From assembly GCF_028687615.1 (NCBI RefSeq), contig NZ_JAQTZU010000002.1, positions 1-64,000 of the forward strand: 64,000 nt of DNA, read 5' to 3'. Of this stretch, positions 47,443 to 58,425 are shown piece by piece. A program made the translations under genes and the position numbers. Below the pieces are notes generated by a model. That model saw only the letters and a list, made by a program, of their open reading frames with translations. It did not search any database and was not told the DNA's origin. Source of the DNA: Methylovulum sp. GTDB taxonomy: Bacteria > Pseudomonadota > Gammaproteobacteria > Methylococcales > Methylomonadaceae. Position 1 is the first letter of the stretch. Each line of letters begins with the position of its first letter.

Positions 47443-48009
47443 ATGATAAGCGATTATTTTAGCCGTATCGACGACAGCAAAGAATTTACCTACCCGTTGC
47501 GGGATGGCGAGTTGGTCGATTTTAGACCGGTCCGGCCTGACGACAAAGAAATAATACAAAAAGGCATGTTGGCCTTGTCCACGGAATCACGCTACTTCCG
47601 CTTCTTTTCCCCCATTCTAAAACTATCCGACGCCCAATTGCATAATTTTACAGAAATCGATCAACACCATCATGTTGCATGGATTGCACTTGCCGACAAT
47701 GGGCCTGGACATCAGGGCGTGGGCATCGCCCGGTTCATCCGTATTGAAAATCAGCCCACAGTGGCTGAATTTGGGATGGTAGTCATCGACAGTTATCAGC
47801 ATCGGGGGGTGGGAACGATTCTACTGGCAGTGCTTGATCGAATCGCAAGCATAAAAGGTATTGAGATATTACGAGGCTTCGTTCTTACGGAGAACTTGGT
47901 TATGGGCAGTTGGCTAGGCCGGCTAGGTGCCGTTGGTGTATACGAAAATGACCATTATCGAATGGACTTGACCGTCAGAGGCGGCTTATTTCCTTTAACG
48001 GATTGGTAG
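47443..48009 (+). CDS. GNAT-family N-acetyltransferase
   Basis: A 188-residue GNAT-fold protein. The acceptor-side N-terminus has F-R-P-V-R-P-D-D and S-T-E-S-R-Y-F-R-F-F, a pattern shared with the acetyltransferase domain of protein acetyltransferases (Pat-like). The acetyl-CoA loop appears as D-S-Y-Q-H-R-G-V-G-T. No regulatory cNMP or acyl-CoA synthetase domain is attached. The substrate is unknown; protein lysine acetylation is one possibility. The gene is monocistronic and convergent with the glycosyltransferase gene. Confidence 0.85.
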   Translation: MISDYFSRIDDSKEFTYPLRDGELVDFRPVRPDDKEIIQKGMLALSTESRYFRFFSPILKLSDAQLHNFTEIDQHHHVAWIALADNGPGHQGVGIARFIRIENQPTVAEFGMVVIDSYQHRGVGTILLAVLDRIASIKGIEILRGFVLTENLVMGSWLGRLGAVGVYENDHYRMDLTVRGGLFPLTDW

Positions 48010-48094
48010 GCGGGCATGTTGTTTTGTATTCCCGCAGAAGCTATCAGCTATTTTATTGAGGGGCGGCTATAGCTGTCCTGCTTAGCCTAAACAG

Positions 48095-49318
48095 TCAGGC
48101 AAAGGGAGCTTGCCGCACCAAGTCATCCAATAGCTGCAATTGCCGTGGCAACAATTTTGCCAGTGCGTAATGTTCCAAAACCGTTTCGCGGGCGTTTTGC
48201 CGTAACACGCCCCCCAAGGCACGATCATCCAAAGCGGCTTCGATACGTTTGGCAATCGCCCGGGTGTCGAAAAAATCCACCAGCAAGCCGTTGACATTAT
48301 CTTTGATCACTTCCCGCACGGGTGCGGTGTCGGATGCAACCACCAAGCAGCCCGTTGACAACGCTTCCAACAGCGACCAAGACAATACAAACGGCTTGGT
48401 CAAGTAAACATGCACAGACGAGGCTTGTAAGACTTGGCGGTAATTTTTATAAGGCAAAGAACCTGTGAAATGCACCCGCGACCAGTCCAAATCCACTTTG
48501 GCCTGCATCCAGGCTTTCCAACTTTCCCCTTCAGGCGGTTTAGAGCCGTAGGCGATGCGGTCGGCGGCGACGATGACGGCGTGGCAATGCGGGCGGCGGT
48601 CCAGCAGGTGCCCGATAGCTTCGATGAATTGCGGGAAGCCCCGATAAGTGTCCATGCCCCGCGAAACATAAGTGACCAGTTCTTGCATGCCACTTAAATC
48701 CACATCGGGCAGTTGCAGTTTTGTATTCGCTTGTGGTTGGAAATACTCGGTATCGACGCCGTCATGCAGCACTTGGATGCGCGGCTGGAAAGCAGGGGGG
48801 AAACGCGAGTGTTGCCAGTGGGTCGGGGTCACGCCGCCGTCACAGGCTTCCAAATCGACCAGCATGGCGGCATTGCTGGCGCGAAAACGCAGGATGTCAT
48901 CCAGGCTGGTGGGGGAGGCGGGGTCGAAATCCAAATCGCTGTCCTGAAAGCGCGTAAACCACTCGCAATAAAGCAGTAAAGGCGTTTGGGGGAAGATGTC
49001 CTTGACGAACATGGCACTGCCCCAGCCGGTGTGGGCGCATATCACATCAGGGACAAAGCCCTTGGCTTTTAGTTGGTCCAGCACCCGCACCACCGCTTGC
49101 GCTTCCAGCACGGCATTTTCAAACGGTTTGACATACAAATGGGTGTTGGCGTGGGCTTTACGCGCCGGTTCGAAAACCAATTTGGTGACGCCCGGCATAT
49201 CCCCGCTAGTTTGGTTTTGGGTGATAAAGCCGATTTTGTTGTCAGGATTGTTGGCTAAAGCCCCGGCGATGTGGCGGTATTGGGCCGGGAAATTATTGTG
49301 GATAAACAAGATGCGCAT
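48095..49318 (-). CDS. Glycosyltransferase family 4 protein
   Basis: A 407-residue GT-B glycosyltransferase. The N-terminal domain opens M-R-I-L-F-I-H-N-N-F-P-A-Q-Y-R-H and has C-A-H-T-G-W-G. The C-terminal GT4 domain has the nucleotide-sugar region V-Y-V-S-R-G-M-D type strand, then H-V-Y-L-T-K-P-F-V-L-S-W-S-L-L-E-A with the conserved Glu, and L-V-V-A-S-D. Donor and acceptor are unknown; there is no membrane segment. It follows the SDR gene by 4 bp, making a three-gene unit with the SPL-like gene. Confidence 0.88.
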   Translation of the reverse strand: MRILFIHNNFPAQYRHIAGALANNPDNKIGFITQNQTSGDMPGVTKLVFEPARKAHANTHLYVKPFENAVLEAQAVVRVLDQLKAKGFVPDVICAHTGWGSAMFVKDIFPQTPLLLYCEWFTRFQDSDLDFDPASPTSLDDILRFRASNAAMLVDLEACDGGVTPTHWQHSRFPPAFQPRIQVLHDGVDTEYFQPQANTKLQLPDVDLSGMQELVTYVSRGMDTYRGFPQFIEAIGHLLDRRPHCHAVIVAADRIAYGSKPPEGESWKAWMQAKVDLDWSRVHFTGSLPYKNYRQVLQASSVHVYLTKPFVLSWSLLEALSTGCLVVASDTAPVREVIKDNVNGLLVDFFDTRAIAKRIEAALDDRALGGVLRQNARETVLEHYALAKLLPRQLQLLDDLVRQAPFA

Positions 49319-49322
49319 AGCT

Positions 49323-50033
49323 TTATTTGAATTTGACGACTTTGTTCAAAGGATTGAGGTTAATTTCATCGACGGCCATGCCGCTTCTGGATTCAAGCAC
49401 ATAAGCCACGGCTTCGGCAACATCTTCGGGCAATAAGGCGTTGCTGTCTTCGTCTCCAGGGCTGAAAGACAAGGCATCGAAAAACTCCGTCCTGACCATG
49501 CCAGGATTGATCAAGCAGACACGCACACGGCTTTTGCCGCATTCTTCGCGCAGGGCCTGGGTGAAACCGCGCAGCGCGAATTTGCCGGCACAGTAAATAG
49601 ACCCTTTGCGGCTGCCTTTTAATGCGGCTTCCGAGCCGATATAAATCAAATCGCTACGCTGTTTGCGCTTCAATGCGGGTAATAAGGCACGGGTCATAAA
49701 CACCGGACTGGTGAAGTTGATCGTCATCAAGTCATTGATTTGACGATAGGAAAATTCTTCCAACGAACCGAATTGGCCTTTGCCCGCACAAAATATAATG
49801 GCGTCAATATCAGGAAAGTTTTTTTCCAATTCACGTAGGTGTTGGGGCAATGCGTCCAAGTCGCCAAGATCAAGTTGTAAAGCGGTGAAGCCGGCAACGT
49901 CTTTACGGAATTTACCGCTATCGCGGGAGATGCCGATCACCCGGTGGCCTTGTTGCAATAAGCGTCTGGCGATGGCGCGGCCTATGCCTGAGCTGGCCCC
50001 GGTGACCAGGACGGTGCGTGTTACAGTGTGCAT
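49323..50033 (-). CDS. Short-chain dehydrogenase/reductase
   Basis: A 236-residue SDR-family oxidoreductase. The NAD(P) motif T-G-A-S-S-G-I-G is near the N-terminus, N-F-T-S-P-V-F mid-way, the catalytic Ser in Y-I-G-S-E-A, and Y-C-A-G-K (Tyr-x3-Lys). The start at 50033 (M-H-T-V-T-R) leaves a 13-bp overlap with the SPL-like gene; an upstream in-frame ATG at 50081 would add 16 unconserved residues. The substrate is unknown. It is probably co-translated with both neighbours. Confidence 0.88.
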   Translation of the reverse strand: MHTVTRTVLVTGASSGIGRAIARRLLQQGHRVIGISRDSGKFRKDVAGFTALQLDLGDLDALPQHLRELEKNFPDIDAIIFCAGKGQFGSLEEFSYRQINDLMTINFTSPVFMTRALLPALKRKQRSDLIYIGSEAALKGSRKGSIYCAGKFALRGFTQALREECGKSRVRVCLINPGMVRTEFFDALSFSPGDEDSNALLPEDVAEAVAYVLESRSGMAVDEINLNPLNKVVKFK

Positions 50034-51013
50034 GGAAAGAATTTGCTTGCCGGAATATAAGTCAAAATCTGTGCTGTGCAATAATCGACCATCTCTTGCT
50101 CTAAGGCTTTGGGATAAGACACCATGCCTTGCTGGCGTTCCAAGGGACTGGAGAAGAGTTTCTCTTCTGGGTAGAGCGAGTGCATTTTTTTGAAGAAATT
50201 TTCTGGCAACCGGAACACGCCCAGGCTGACCGAGTGCAGCAGGTCCGGGTTGATTTTGGCGAAAACTTGAGCAAAAAAAGCCTGATAGTGTTGCTGATAA
50301 TCCTGTTGGTATAGCAAAGGGTCAAAACGCAGTCCGATCAGCCAGCCCTGTTGCTGGCATTTGCACAGCGCGTCCAAACGGCGTTGCAAGCTTGGTGCTT
50401 TGGCTTCCACTTTTTCGGCGAAGCCATGCGGAGACAAGCTGAATGCGACCACGCAACGCGGTAATGGCCCGCGATTTAACAGGCTGCGTACTTGGGTGCT
50501 TTTGGTGCGTAATTCCAGCCAAGCGTTGGGTAGCTTGGCGAAAAACGGCAGGAAGTGTCCGGCAAATCCGGTGACGGGTTCCAAAGCAAGGCTGTCACAG
50601 TCGTAACCGGAGAAAAAATGCACCGGTTCATCGGGTGATGCTTCGCATAGTTGTTTGATATTTTCCTGAAAGTCTTCGTAATTGACAAACATGACATAAT
50701 GGGCCGATTGGTACATGCCTTGCAAAAAACAGTATCGGCAATCGTAGAGGCAGTTTAAAACGTGTGAAAAATAATAGTTGCGCCTTGCTCCAATACCATA
50801 ACCAGCGGGTGCCGGCAGGGCAAAGTGTTGATGTTTTTGGGCAAGGATTAGCGCGGGCTTGCGCTTTTGGAGCCGGAAATTCTGCGATTTAGGATTAAAA
50901 ACTTCACCGTAACGTTGGCAGTGGATACGGGCGGCGTTTGGAAAACGTGCCAGAATGTCCTGTACGCGCGGATGTTCAAGAATGGCTTCTTCTATATAAA
51001 TGGTGTCTATCAT
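50021..51013 (-). CDS. Spore photoproduct lyase-like radical SAM protein
   Basis: A protein of about 330 residues in the radical SAM superfamily, SPL branch. The cluster motif C-L-Y-D-C-R-Y-C (C-x3-C-x2-C) lies near residue 90, preceded by the N-terminal I-Y-I-E-E-A-I-L-E-H-P typical of the family. The start at 51013 fits that N-terminus; an ATG eight codons earlier (51037) is also open. In spore formers SPL repairs thymine dimers in spores; non-sporulating bacteria carry relatives of unproven role, often suggested to be UV repair. It leads the SPL-SDR-glycosyltransferase unit. Confidence 0.85.
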   Translation of the reverse strand: MIDTIYIEEAILEHPRVQDILARFPNAARIHCQRYGEVFNPKSQNFRLQKRKPALILAQKHQHFALPAPAGYGIGARRNYYFSHVLNCLYDCRYCFLQGMYQSAHYVMFVNYEDFQENIKQLCEASPDEPVHFFSGYDCDSLALEPVTGFAGHFLPFFAKLPNAWLELRTKSTQVRSLLNRGPLPRCVVAFSLSPHGFAEKVEAKAPSLQRRLDALCKCQQQGWLIGLRFDPLLYQQDYQQHYQAFFAQVFAKINPDLLHSVSLGVFRLPENFFKKMHSLYPEEKLFSSPLERQQGMVSYPKALEQEMVDYCTAQILTYIPASKFFPCTL

Positions 51014-51124
51014 TGTTTGGAAAGCTTCAGAATCCATGAAGGTGGGGGCATTTTATAGGAAAATGCTTGGTATTTATTGCTCAAGCCCTATATAGGGTAA
51101 AATACTTTAAATAACCGTACTAAC

Positions 51125-51961
51125 ATGGACATTATGAAAACGAACAAAATAGGTTTTATTGGTGGTGGCAACATGGCCACCAGCTTGATGAGCGGCCTTA
51201 TTGCCAGCGGTCACGCCCCTGCCGCCATTTGGGTTTCTGACATCAATGCCGAGGCCTTGGTCAGGCTTGCGGCAACACTGGGGGTAAATACAGTAAATAG
51301 CAATGATGGGCTGGTTGAGGCGGTTGACGTCGTGGTTTTGGCGGTCAAACCCCAATCACTCAAAGAGGTCGCCCTTAATGTCGCGGACTTGATCAGGCAA
51401 AAACAGAGTTTGGTGGTGTCTATTGCCGCTGGTATTAATCAATGCAGTTTAGCGGCATGGCTGGGCGATGAAACCCCGATTGTGCGTTGTATGCCCAACA
51501 CGCCGGCATTGGTGTTGACCGGTGCGACGGCTTTACATGCCAACAACTATGTTAGTGCCAAACAGCGGGATCTGGCGGAAAACATTATGCGCTCGGTCGG
51601 TATTTCGCTTTGGGTTGGACATGAAAGCGAATTGGATGCCGTGACTGCCGTTTCTGGTAGCGGCCCGGCGTATTTCTTCTTATTGATGGAAGCGATGGAA
51701 GCCACCGCAGTAGAACTTGGTTTAAGTGCTGTGACAGCACGATTGTTGGTGCAACAAACCGCCTTGGGTGCGGCGAAAATCGCCCTGGAATCGCCCGAAT
51801 CGCCAGAACAATTACGCAAACGGGTGACTTCGCCGGGTGGGACCACCCAACAGGCGATACAAACGTTTGAACAAAACGGTTTTGCCGCTTTGGTTGCGAG
51901 TGCCTTACATGCGGCTTATAACCGTTCTATTGAAATGTCCAAACAAATGGAGAATTCCTGA
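51125..51961 (+). CDS. proC: Pyrroline-5-carboxylate reductase
   Basis: A 278-residue NAD(P)H-dependent enzyme for the last step of proline synthesis. The N-terminal dinucleotide motif is I-G-F-I-G-G-G-N-M-A. The C-terminal signature spans S-G-S-G-P-A-Y-F-F and T-S-P-G-G-T-T. The ATG at 51134 (M-K-T-N-K-I-G) is an alternative start. The stop overlaps the yggT start by one base (TGATG), so the pair is coupled. yggS, usually upstream, is not present. Confidence 0.95.
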   Translation: MDIMKTNKIGFIGGGNMATSLMSGLIASGHAPAAIWVSDINAEALVRLAATLGVNTVNSNDGLVEAVDVVVLAVKPQSLKEVALNVADLIRQKQSLVVSIAAGINQCSLAAWLGDETPIVRCMPNTPALVLTGATALHANNYVSAKQRDLAENIMRSVGISLWVGHESELDAVTAVSGSGPAYFFLLMEAMEATAVELGLSAVTARLLVQQTALGAAKIALESPESPEQLRKRVTSPGGTTQQAIQTFEQNGFAALVASALHAAYNRSIEMSKQMENS

Positions 51962-52536
51962 TGGATTCCAGTTATCTGACTGACCCTATCATCCTTATTG
52001 TCGATTCCTTGTCATCGCTCTATATCTTGGCGGTTTTACTGCGTTTTTTGCTGCAATGGTGCGGCACTTCGTTTTACAATCCCATCGCGCAATTATTGCT
52101 TAAAATCACCCATCCGCCGCTACGCGTCCTGCGCCGGTTCATCCCGCCGATTGGTAGGATAGACACCTCATCGTTGGTGTTGGTGCTTTTTTTGCAGATG
52201 TTGGCAAATTTCACCATACTGATTTTGAAAGGGGTGTCAGTTAATATCGGCGCGTTGACGATTTTATCCATTGCTGATGTGGTCGCCCTGCTCATCAACA
52301 TTTTTATTTTTGCCGTTTTTGCCAGGGCTATATTAAGTTGGATAAATCCTGGTGCTTATGATTCGGCCTCGTCGATTTTAGCCAGCCTGACCGAACCTTT
52401 ACTCAATCTAAGCCGCAAAGCCATCCCGGATTTGGGCGGTATAGATTTGTCACCATTAGCCGTGTTACTGTTTTTACAATTGGCAAAGATGATCATCTTG
52501 CCGCCTTTGCAACAGTTGGCTAGTTTGATCGGTTAA
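51961..52536 (+). CDS. yggT: YggT-family membrane protein
   Basis: A 191-residue inner-membrane protein with two copies of the YggT unit, each with two or more hydrophobic helices and the motif N-P-I-A-Q-L-L-L-K-I-T-H-P-P-L-R-V-L-R-R followed by the R-F-I-P-P-I-G-R-I-D type loop; the second repeat has L-I-N-I-F-I-F-A and A-I-P-D-L-G-G-I-D-L-S-P. YggT proteins are linked to osmotic or membrane stress and to cell division in other taxa; the biochemical role is not known. It is translationally coupled to proC. Confidence 0.93.
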   Translation: MDSSYLTDPIILIVDSLSSLYILAVLLRFLLQWCGTSFYNPIAQLLLKITHPPLRVLRRFIPPIGRIDTSSLVLVLFLQMLANFTILILKGVSVNIGALTILSIADVVALLINIFIFAVFARAILSWINPGAYDSASSILASLTEPLLNLSRKAIPDLGGIDLSPLAVLLFLQLAKMIILPPLQQLASLIG

Positions 52537-52704
52537 GTTTTACAACCAACCAGTGGAACGAACAATACGCGTAAGTCTGTCCTAAAATTATGCCGGTCGC
52601 TTCCATTAGTGGTACGGATAGGTAGTTTAAGGCCAATTAGATTTTCTTTTTGCCTTGCCTTTATCCTATAATTCAGAATCTTGTATAAAGTCATTCAAAA
52701 GTCT

Positions 52705-54594
<1,890 letters not shown>

Positions 54595-54629
54595 TCAAAT
54601 AAAGTGGTAAAACTAGGTTGCGGTATCAA

Positions 54630-55670
54630 CTATAATTTGTAATCACTGATTTCATCAAACAAACCATCCAGATCGAAATCATCGTCATCGCTGACGATGA
54701 TATTGGCTTCGTGATCAATCACATCGGTAGTTTCCCTGTCCCCATAATCCAAAACCCGTTTAAACTGCATCAGATTGGAAATGGCTGCGGTGAATTCGGT
54801 CAATTCCACCGGATAATTACTGTGGGAAGTATGGGTCATTATATCTTTAAAAGCTTTCATCAGGCTTTCCAGATCCTGTCTTACTATGTTTGACAGCCAT
54901 CGTTGGCCGACAAACAAAACCAATAGGATGATCAACGATGGCACTACGACTATGCAGAATATCATGCTCAAGTTGGCTAAACCGACGGCATCTGAAGATT
55001 GGTAGTTTATGGTCCAATCGGTATTGGGGATGTTAAAACGCTTGGCTTCGATATCTGCAAGCCCCGACCTCTTTCCTAAGGTGGCTAAGACCAACTGCCC
55101 TTGTTTAAGCTCAAGATAAGCATTTTTTATAGTCGCAAGATGTAAGTTTTTTAAAATCACATTTTCATTAAAACTTGCCAAAATGACCCCGACCACCTTG
55201 CCATTTTGAATGACGCCGCGTGCTAGCGCAAAGTGCCTGTCCACCCCCTTTTCGCCCTGGATGCTAGGAAACTGGTTGTGTGTCAAGGTTTCCCTGACCA
55301 GGTCGAGGTCAGCAAACCCCATGGGCGGTTTGGATTGTTCATCAATGGCATTGATATCCGGCAATAACAGCCTGATTTTCAAAATGTCCGGGATATATTG
55401 TTCCAGTTTGGCGGCGGCCACCTTCAATAAACCACTATTACCCATAGTTATGGCATTGATTACTTCAGGATCTTGCGCCATTTTATCTAGGGTTTTATTT
55501 AACAAGTCAATTTGCGCTGAAAATCCTAGCGCGATATTCCTAGCCTCCGCAGCGGCGGAATCCTCTCTGGCTTTGACGGTTTCAGAACTGGTCAACCAGT
55601 AAACACCGGAACCCACAATGAGTATCATCAAAATAGTTGCTGCTGCAATCAAAGAGAATAGCTTTCTCAT
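54630..55670 (-). CDS. Membrane sensor module of AlgC type without its enzyme domain
   Basis: A 346-residue inner-membrane protein with two membrane helices (about 5-27 and 231-255). Between them is a periplasmic domain of dCache-like layout (helix 30-100, then strand-rich 130-225). The C-terminal cytosolic part (260-346) is short, ends in an acidic run and has no kinase, GGDEF or receiver motif. In several gammaproteobacteria, phosphomannomutase/phosphoglucomutase AlgC in the dut-algC-argB locus carries an N-terminal extension of this build. Here a stop comes before the enzyme, and only 50 bp separate it from argB. The role is unknown; homology to the extension is inferred from architecture and position. 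Confidence 0.65.
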   Translation of the reverse strand: MRKLFSLIAAATILMILIVGSGVYWLTSSETVKAREDSAAAEARNIALGFSAQIDLLNKTLDKMAQDPEVINAITMGNSGLLKVAAAKLEQYIPDILKIRLLLPDINAIDEQSKPPMGFADLDLVRETLTHNQFPSIQGEKGVDRHFALARGVIQNGKVVGVILASFNENVILKNLHLATIKNAYLELKQGQLVLATLGKRSGLADIEAKRFNIPNTDWTINYQSSDAVGLANLSMIFCIVVVPSLIILLVLFVGQRWLSNIVRQDLESLMKAFKDIMTHTSHSNYPVELTEFTAAISNLMQFKRVLDYGDRETTDVIDHEANIIVSDDDDFDLDGLFDEISDYKL

Positions 55671-55699
55671 GTTATAACCCCAAAAATATAAAAGTCTGT

Positions 55700-56155
55700 T
55701 TAATGTCGCCCGGTATGGCCAAAGCCACCATCGCTGCGGTTGCTCACAGTGAATGCGTCGACTTGCGCAAATTCAACTTGCACTATCGGCACAAAAACCA
55801 TTTGCGCGATGCGTTCGCCAACGTTTATGGTGAATGCCGTGACGCCACGGTTCCAGCAGGAAACAAACACTTGGCCCTGGTAATCTGAATCAATCAGCCC
55901 GACCAGGTTGCCCAAGACAATCCCGTGCTTATGGCCTAAGCCTGATCGGGGCAATAATACCGCCGCCAATTGATGGTCATCTATATGGATAGCCAAACCA
56001 GTGGGCACCAAAAGTGTTTCACCGGGATTAATCACCGTGGCTGCATCGAGGCAGGCGCGTAAATCCAAGCCTGCCGAACCTTCTGTGGCGTACTGGGGTA
56101 GGGGGATTTCAACACCTAAGCGGGCGTCGAGGATTTTCATCTGTATTGTTTTCAT
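55700..56155 (-). CDS. dut: dUTP diphosphatase
   Basis: A 151-residue trimeric dUTPase hydrolysing dUTP to dUMP. All five motifs are visible: [29 protein letters not shown], and the C-terminal [10 protein letters not shown]. The start overlaps the end of coaBC by four bases (ATGA), a conserved arrangement. Confidence 0.97.
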   Translation of the reverse strand: MKTIQMKILDARLGVEIPLPQYATEGSAGLDLRACLDAATVINPGETLLVPTGLAIHIDDHQLAAVLLPRSGLGHKHGIVLGNLVGLIDSDYQGQVFVSCWNRGVTAFTINVGERIAQMVFVPIVQVEFAQVDAFTVSNRSDGGFGHTGRH

Positions 56156-57354
56156 GATGTGGATGTTTGGAAGCGTTCGGCGATGAGTTTAAGCAGTTGT
56201 TCGGCTAGCTGGTTTTTATCGGTCATTGCCAAGTGCCGTTGACCATTGGCCCAATACACTTGCAAGGCATTTTGGTTGCTGTCAAAGCCGCCGGAATCTT
56301 GCCCGACCCAATTGGCGGCGATCATATCCAGTTTTTTTTGTTCAAGCTTATTTAGCGCGTATTGTTCAAGATGTTGGGTTTCCGCCGCAAATCCGACGGT
56401 AAACGGACGTCGCTCCAATGCGGAAACGGCGGCGAGGATGTCTTGGGTCTTATGTAACACCAGGATGGTTTGCCCGTCCTGTTTTTTGATTTTATCGTTT
56501 GCTGGAACAGGGCGGTAATCAGCCACAGCCGCCGTGCCGATGTAAATCGCATGGTGTCCGGCGGCTTCCAGCACCGCGTCATACATTTGGGCGGCGGTTT
56601 CCACGTTGATGACAGTCACCTGCTTAGGTGCCGGCAGTTGTACGGGGCCGCTGACCAAGGTCACCACCGCCCCGGCATCCGCCGCTGCTGTTGCCAGCGC
56701 GTAGCCCATTTTCCCTGAACTGCGGTTGGTGAGGTAACGCACCGGATCCAAGGGTTCACGGGTAGGCCCGGCACTGATTAATATCTTCACGCCTTGAAGG
56801 ATTGAAGAGCTTGCTGTCTTAAATAAGCAACGGCAAATCTGTTCCGGCTCCGACATCCTGCCGAAACCCGTTTCACCACATGCCTGGTCGCCCGCTTCGG
56901 GGCCGATGATTTGTACACCGTGGGCTTTGAGCCTTGCGACATTGTCCTGGGTGACAGGCTTGTGCCACATCGCCTGGTTCATCGCCGGAGCCACATAGAC
57001 CGGACAATTCGCTGCAAGGTAAAGCGTGGTTAATAAATCATCCGCCAAGCCGTGGCTCAATTTGGCAAGGACATTAGCCGTAGCAGGGGCAATTACCAGC
57101 ATATCCGCCCAGCGTGCCAGGCTGATATGGCTCATGGCGTTTTCTGCATTGGCATCCAGCAATGCCGTATGGACAGGATTTCCCGACAAAGCTTGGAAGG
57201 TTAATGGCGTGATGAACCCGGTCGCCGCTTGGGTCATGATAACCTGGACCTCAGCCCCTTGTTTACATAGCAAGCGCACTAATTCCGCCGATTTATAAGC
57301 CGCAATCCCGCCGCTAATCCCTAATAAAATGCGCTTGTTAATGGTGATGCCCAG
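56152..57354 (-). CDS. coaBC: Bifunctional PPC decarboxylase / PPC synthetase (CoaBC)
   Basis: The enzyme makes 4'-phosphopantetheine from phosphopantothenate and cysteine (coenzyme A synthesis). The FMN domain has [10 protein letters not shown] near the N-terminus and A-P-A-M-N-Q-A-M; the synthetase half has [18 protein letters not shown]. The FMN motif lies before the first possible GTG (57279). Upstream in frame there is no ATG, GTG or TTG before a stop near 57372: only CTG (57354), ATC (57348) and ATT (57342). A CTG start gives 400 residues, against 406 in E. coli. The start is therefore probably a rare non-AUG codon; the exact one is uncertain. Confidence 0.85.
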   Translation of the reverse strand: MGITINKRILLGISGGIAAYKSAELVRLLCKQGAEVQVIMTQAATGFITPLTFQALSGNPVHTALLDANAENAMSHISLARWADMLVIAPATANVLAKLSHGLADDLLTTLYLAANCPVYVAPAMNQAMWHKPVTQDNVARLKAHGVQIIGPEAGDQACGETGFGRMSEPEQICRCLFKTASSSILQGVKILISAGPTREPLDPVRYLTNRSSGKMGYALATAAADAGAVVTLVSGPVQLPAPKQVTVINVETAAQMYDAVLEAAGHHAIYIGTAAVADYRPVPANDKIKKQDGQTILVLHKTQDILAAVSALERRPFTVGFAAETQHLEQYALNKLEQKKLDMIAANWVGQDSGGFDSNQNALQVYWANGQRHLAMTDKNQLAEQLLKLIAERFQTSTS

Positions 57355-57573
57355 ATAATGATTAAAGAGGTATTATGGCAAGTCTGGATCAATTGTTCTA
57401 GGCTTAAATTGCAATCGCAGAAGACTATTTGCTTGATAGATAAGTCAAGTAAGGGGGGTGGGAATGTGAAAGGCGGGCAAGTGGCCCGTATGTAGCGATA
57501 GCGGAATACCGGTTTCCTCTTGCCGGTAATTCGGTGGATAATTTTTGCTTAAGAATAGAAACTTGCGTCATTA

Positions 57574-57620
57574 AAACTATATTTTGTGTTAATATTTAAA
57601 TTATTCACTATATACAGTAT
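57574..57620 (+). promoter_or_regulatory. Pair of NrdR-box-like sites
   Basis: AAACTATATTTTGTGT (57574-57589) and TCACTATATACAGTAT (57605-57620) match the NrdR consensus ACACwATATATwGTGT at about 14 and 13 of 16 positions. They are separated by 15 bp, so the centres are 31 bp apart, about three helical turns. That is the pairing expected for the ribonucleotide reductase repressor NrdR. They lie 73 bp before the NrdJb start. Confidence 0.7.
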
Positions 57621-57692
57621 TTTTTGCTATATTTAACCTGTCGAATAGTAAATATCACCGCCTATTACAAATCACAACATTCCATACCCTAT

Positions 57693-58406
57693 ATGATCCA
57701 GAAAATTAATAAGAAAATTACCGGTTATAAAGTGCTGCCTCCTAATTCCCCGGCAAGCAATGAAGATCAGAACTTAATTCAGGCCCCTGTCCAAGAGGTG
57801 GCCTTGAGCTTGGAGAGTATGCACGAAAATGTCGCCCGCCCTGAGATTCTGTATGGCTCGACTTACAAAATCAAAACCCCGCAATCGGAACACGCCTTGT
57901 ACATCACGATTAATGACATGATTTTGAATCAAGGCAGTGAGCATGAAGAGCGGCGGCCTTATGAGGTTTTTATTAACTCAAAAAATATGGAGCATTTTCA
58001 ATGGGTTCTGGCATTGACTAGGGTTATTTCAGCGGTGTTCCGCAAAGGGGGTGATGCTTGTTTTTTGGTCGACGAATTGAAGGCGGTGTTCGATCCACGC
58101 GGTGGCTATTTTAAAAAAGGCGGTGTGTTCATGCCGTCATTGGTCGCAGAAATTGGTTGTGCGATTGAATCGCACTTAAAAAGCATTGGAATGCTGAAAG
58201 ACCCTGAGCTGAACGATCACCAGAAGCAATTTTTGGCGGAGAAACGTCGGGAGTTTGATGCATTACATGCAGATGCCGCGCAGACTGATGGTGAAAGCGG
58301 TTTTCCTGCCAAAGCGTTGTTGTGCGGCAAATGCCAAACCAAGGCGGTGGTGCTGATGGATGGCTGCATGACTTGTCTGAATTGTGGCGAGAGCAAATGT
58401 AGCTAA
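57693..58406 (+). CDS. nrdJb: NrdJb-like subunit (TSCPD-domain/zinc ribbon) of class II ribonucleotide reductase
   Basis: A 237-residue protein corresponding to the separate C-terminal part of the split adenosylcobalamin-dependent reductase known from Pseudomonas (NrdJa-NrdJb). Recognisable blocks are K-I-T-G-Y-K-V near the start, G-S-T-Y-K-I-K-T-P, H-A-L-Y-I-T-I-N-D-M, F-I-N-S-K-N-M-E-H-F-Q-W and a C-terminal zinc ribbon with C-G-K-C and C-M-T-C-L-N-C-G. The ATG at 57693 (M-I-Q-K-I-N-K-K-I) fits the family; the frame is open to 57624. The catalytic NrdJa is not adjacent, so the gene is an orphan here. NrdR-type boxes precede it. No cobalamin riboswitch was found. Confidence 0.85.
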   Translation: MIQKINKKITGYKVLPPNSPASNEDQNLIQAPVQEVALSLESMHENVARPEILYGSTYKIKTPQSEHALYITINDMILNQGSEHEERRPYEVFINSKNMEHFQWVLALTRVISAVFRKGGDACFLVDELKAVFDPRGGYFKKGGVFMPSLVAEIGCAIESHLKSIGMLKDPELNDHQKQFLAEKRREFDALHADAAQTDGESGFPAKALLCGKCQTKAVVLMDGCMTCLNCGESKCS

Positions 58407-58425
58407 ACTGGCTTGCTACTTATTA

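Noticed and set aside
57420-57570. Possible cobalamin riboswitch before nrdJb
   Set aside because: There are small hairpins (CGGGC/GCCCG, ACCGG/CCGGT), but the conserved B12-box core is not present.
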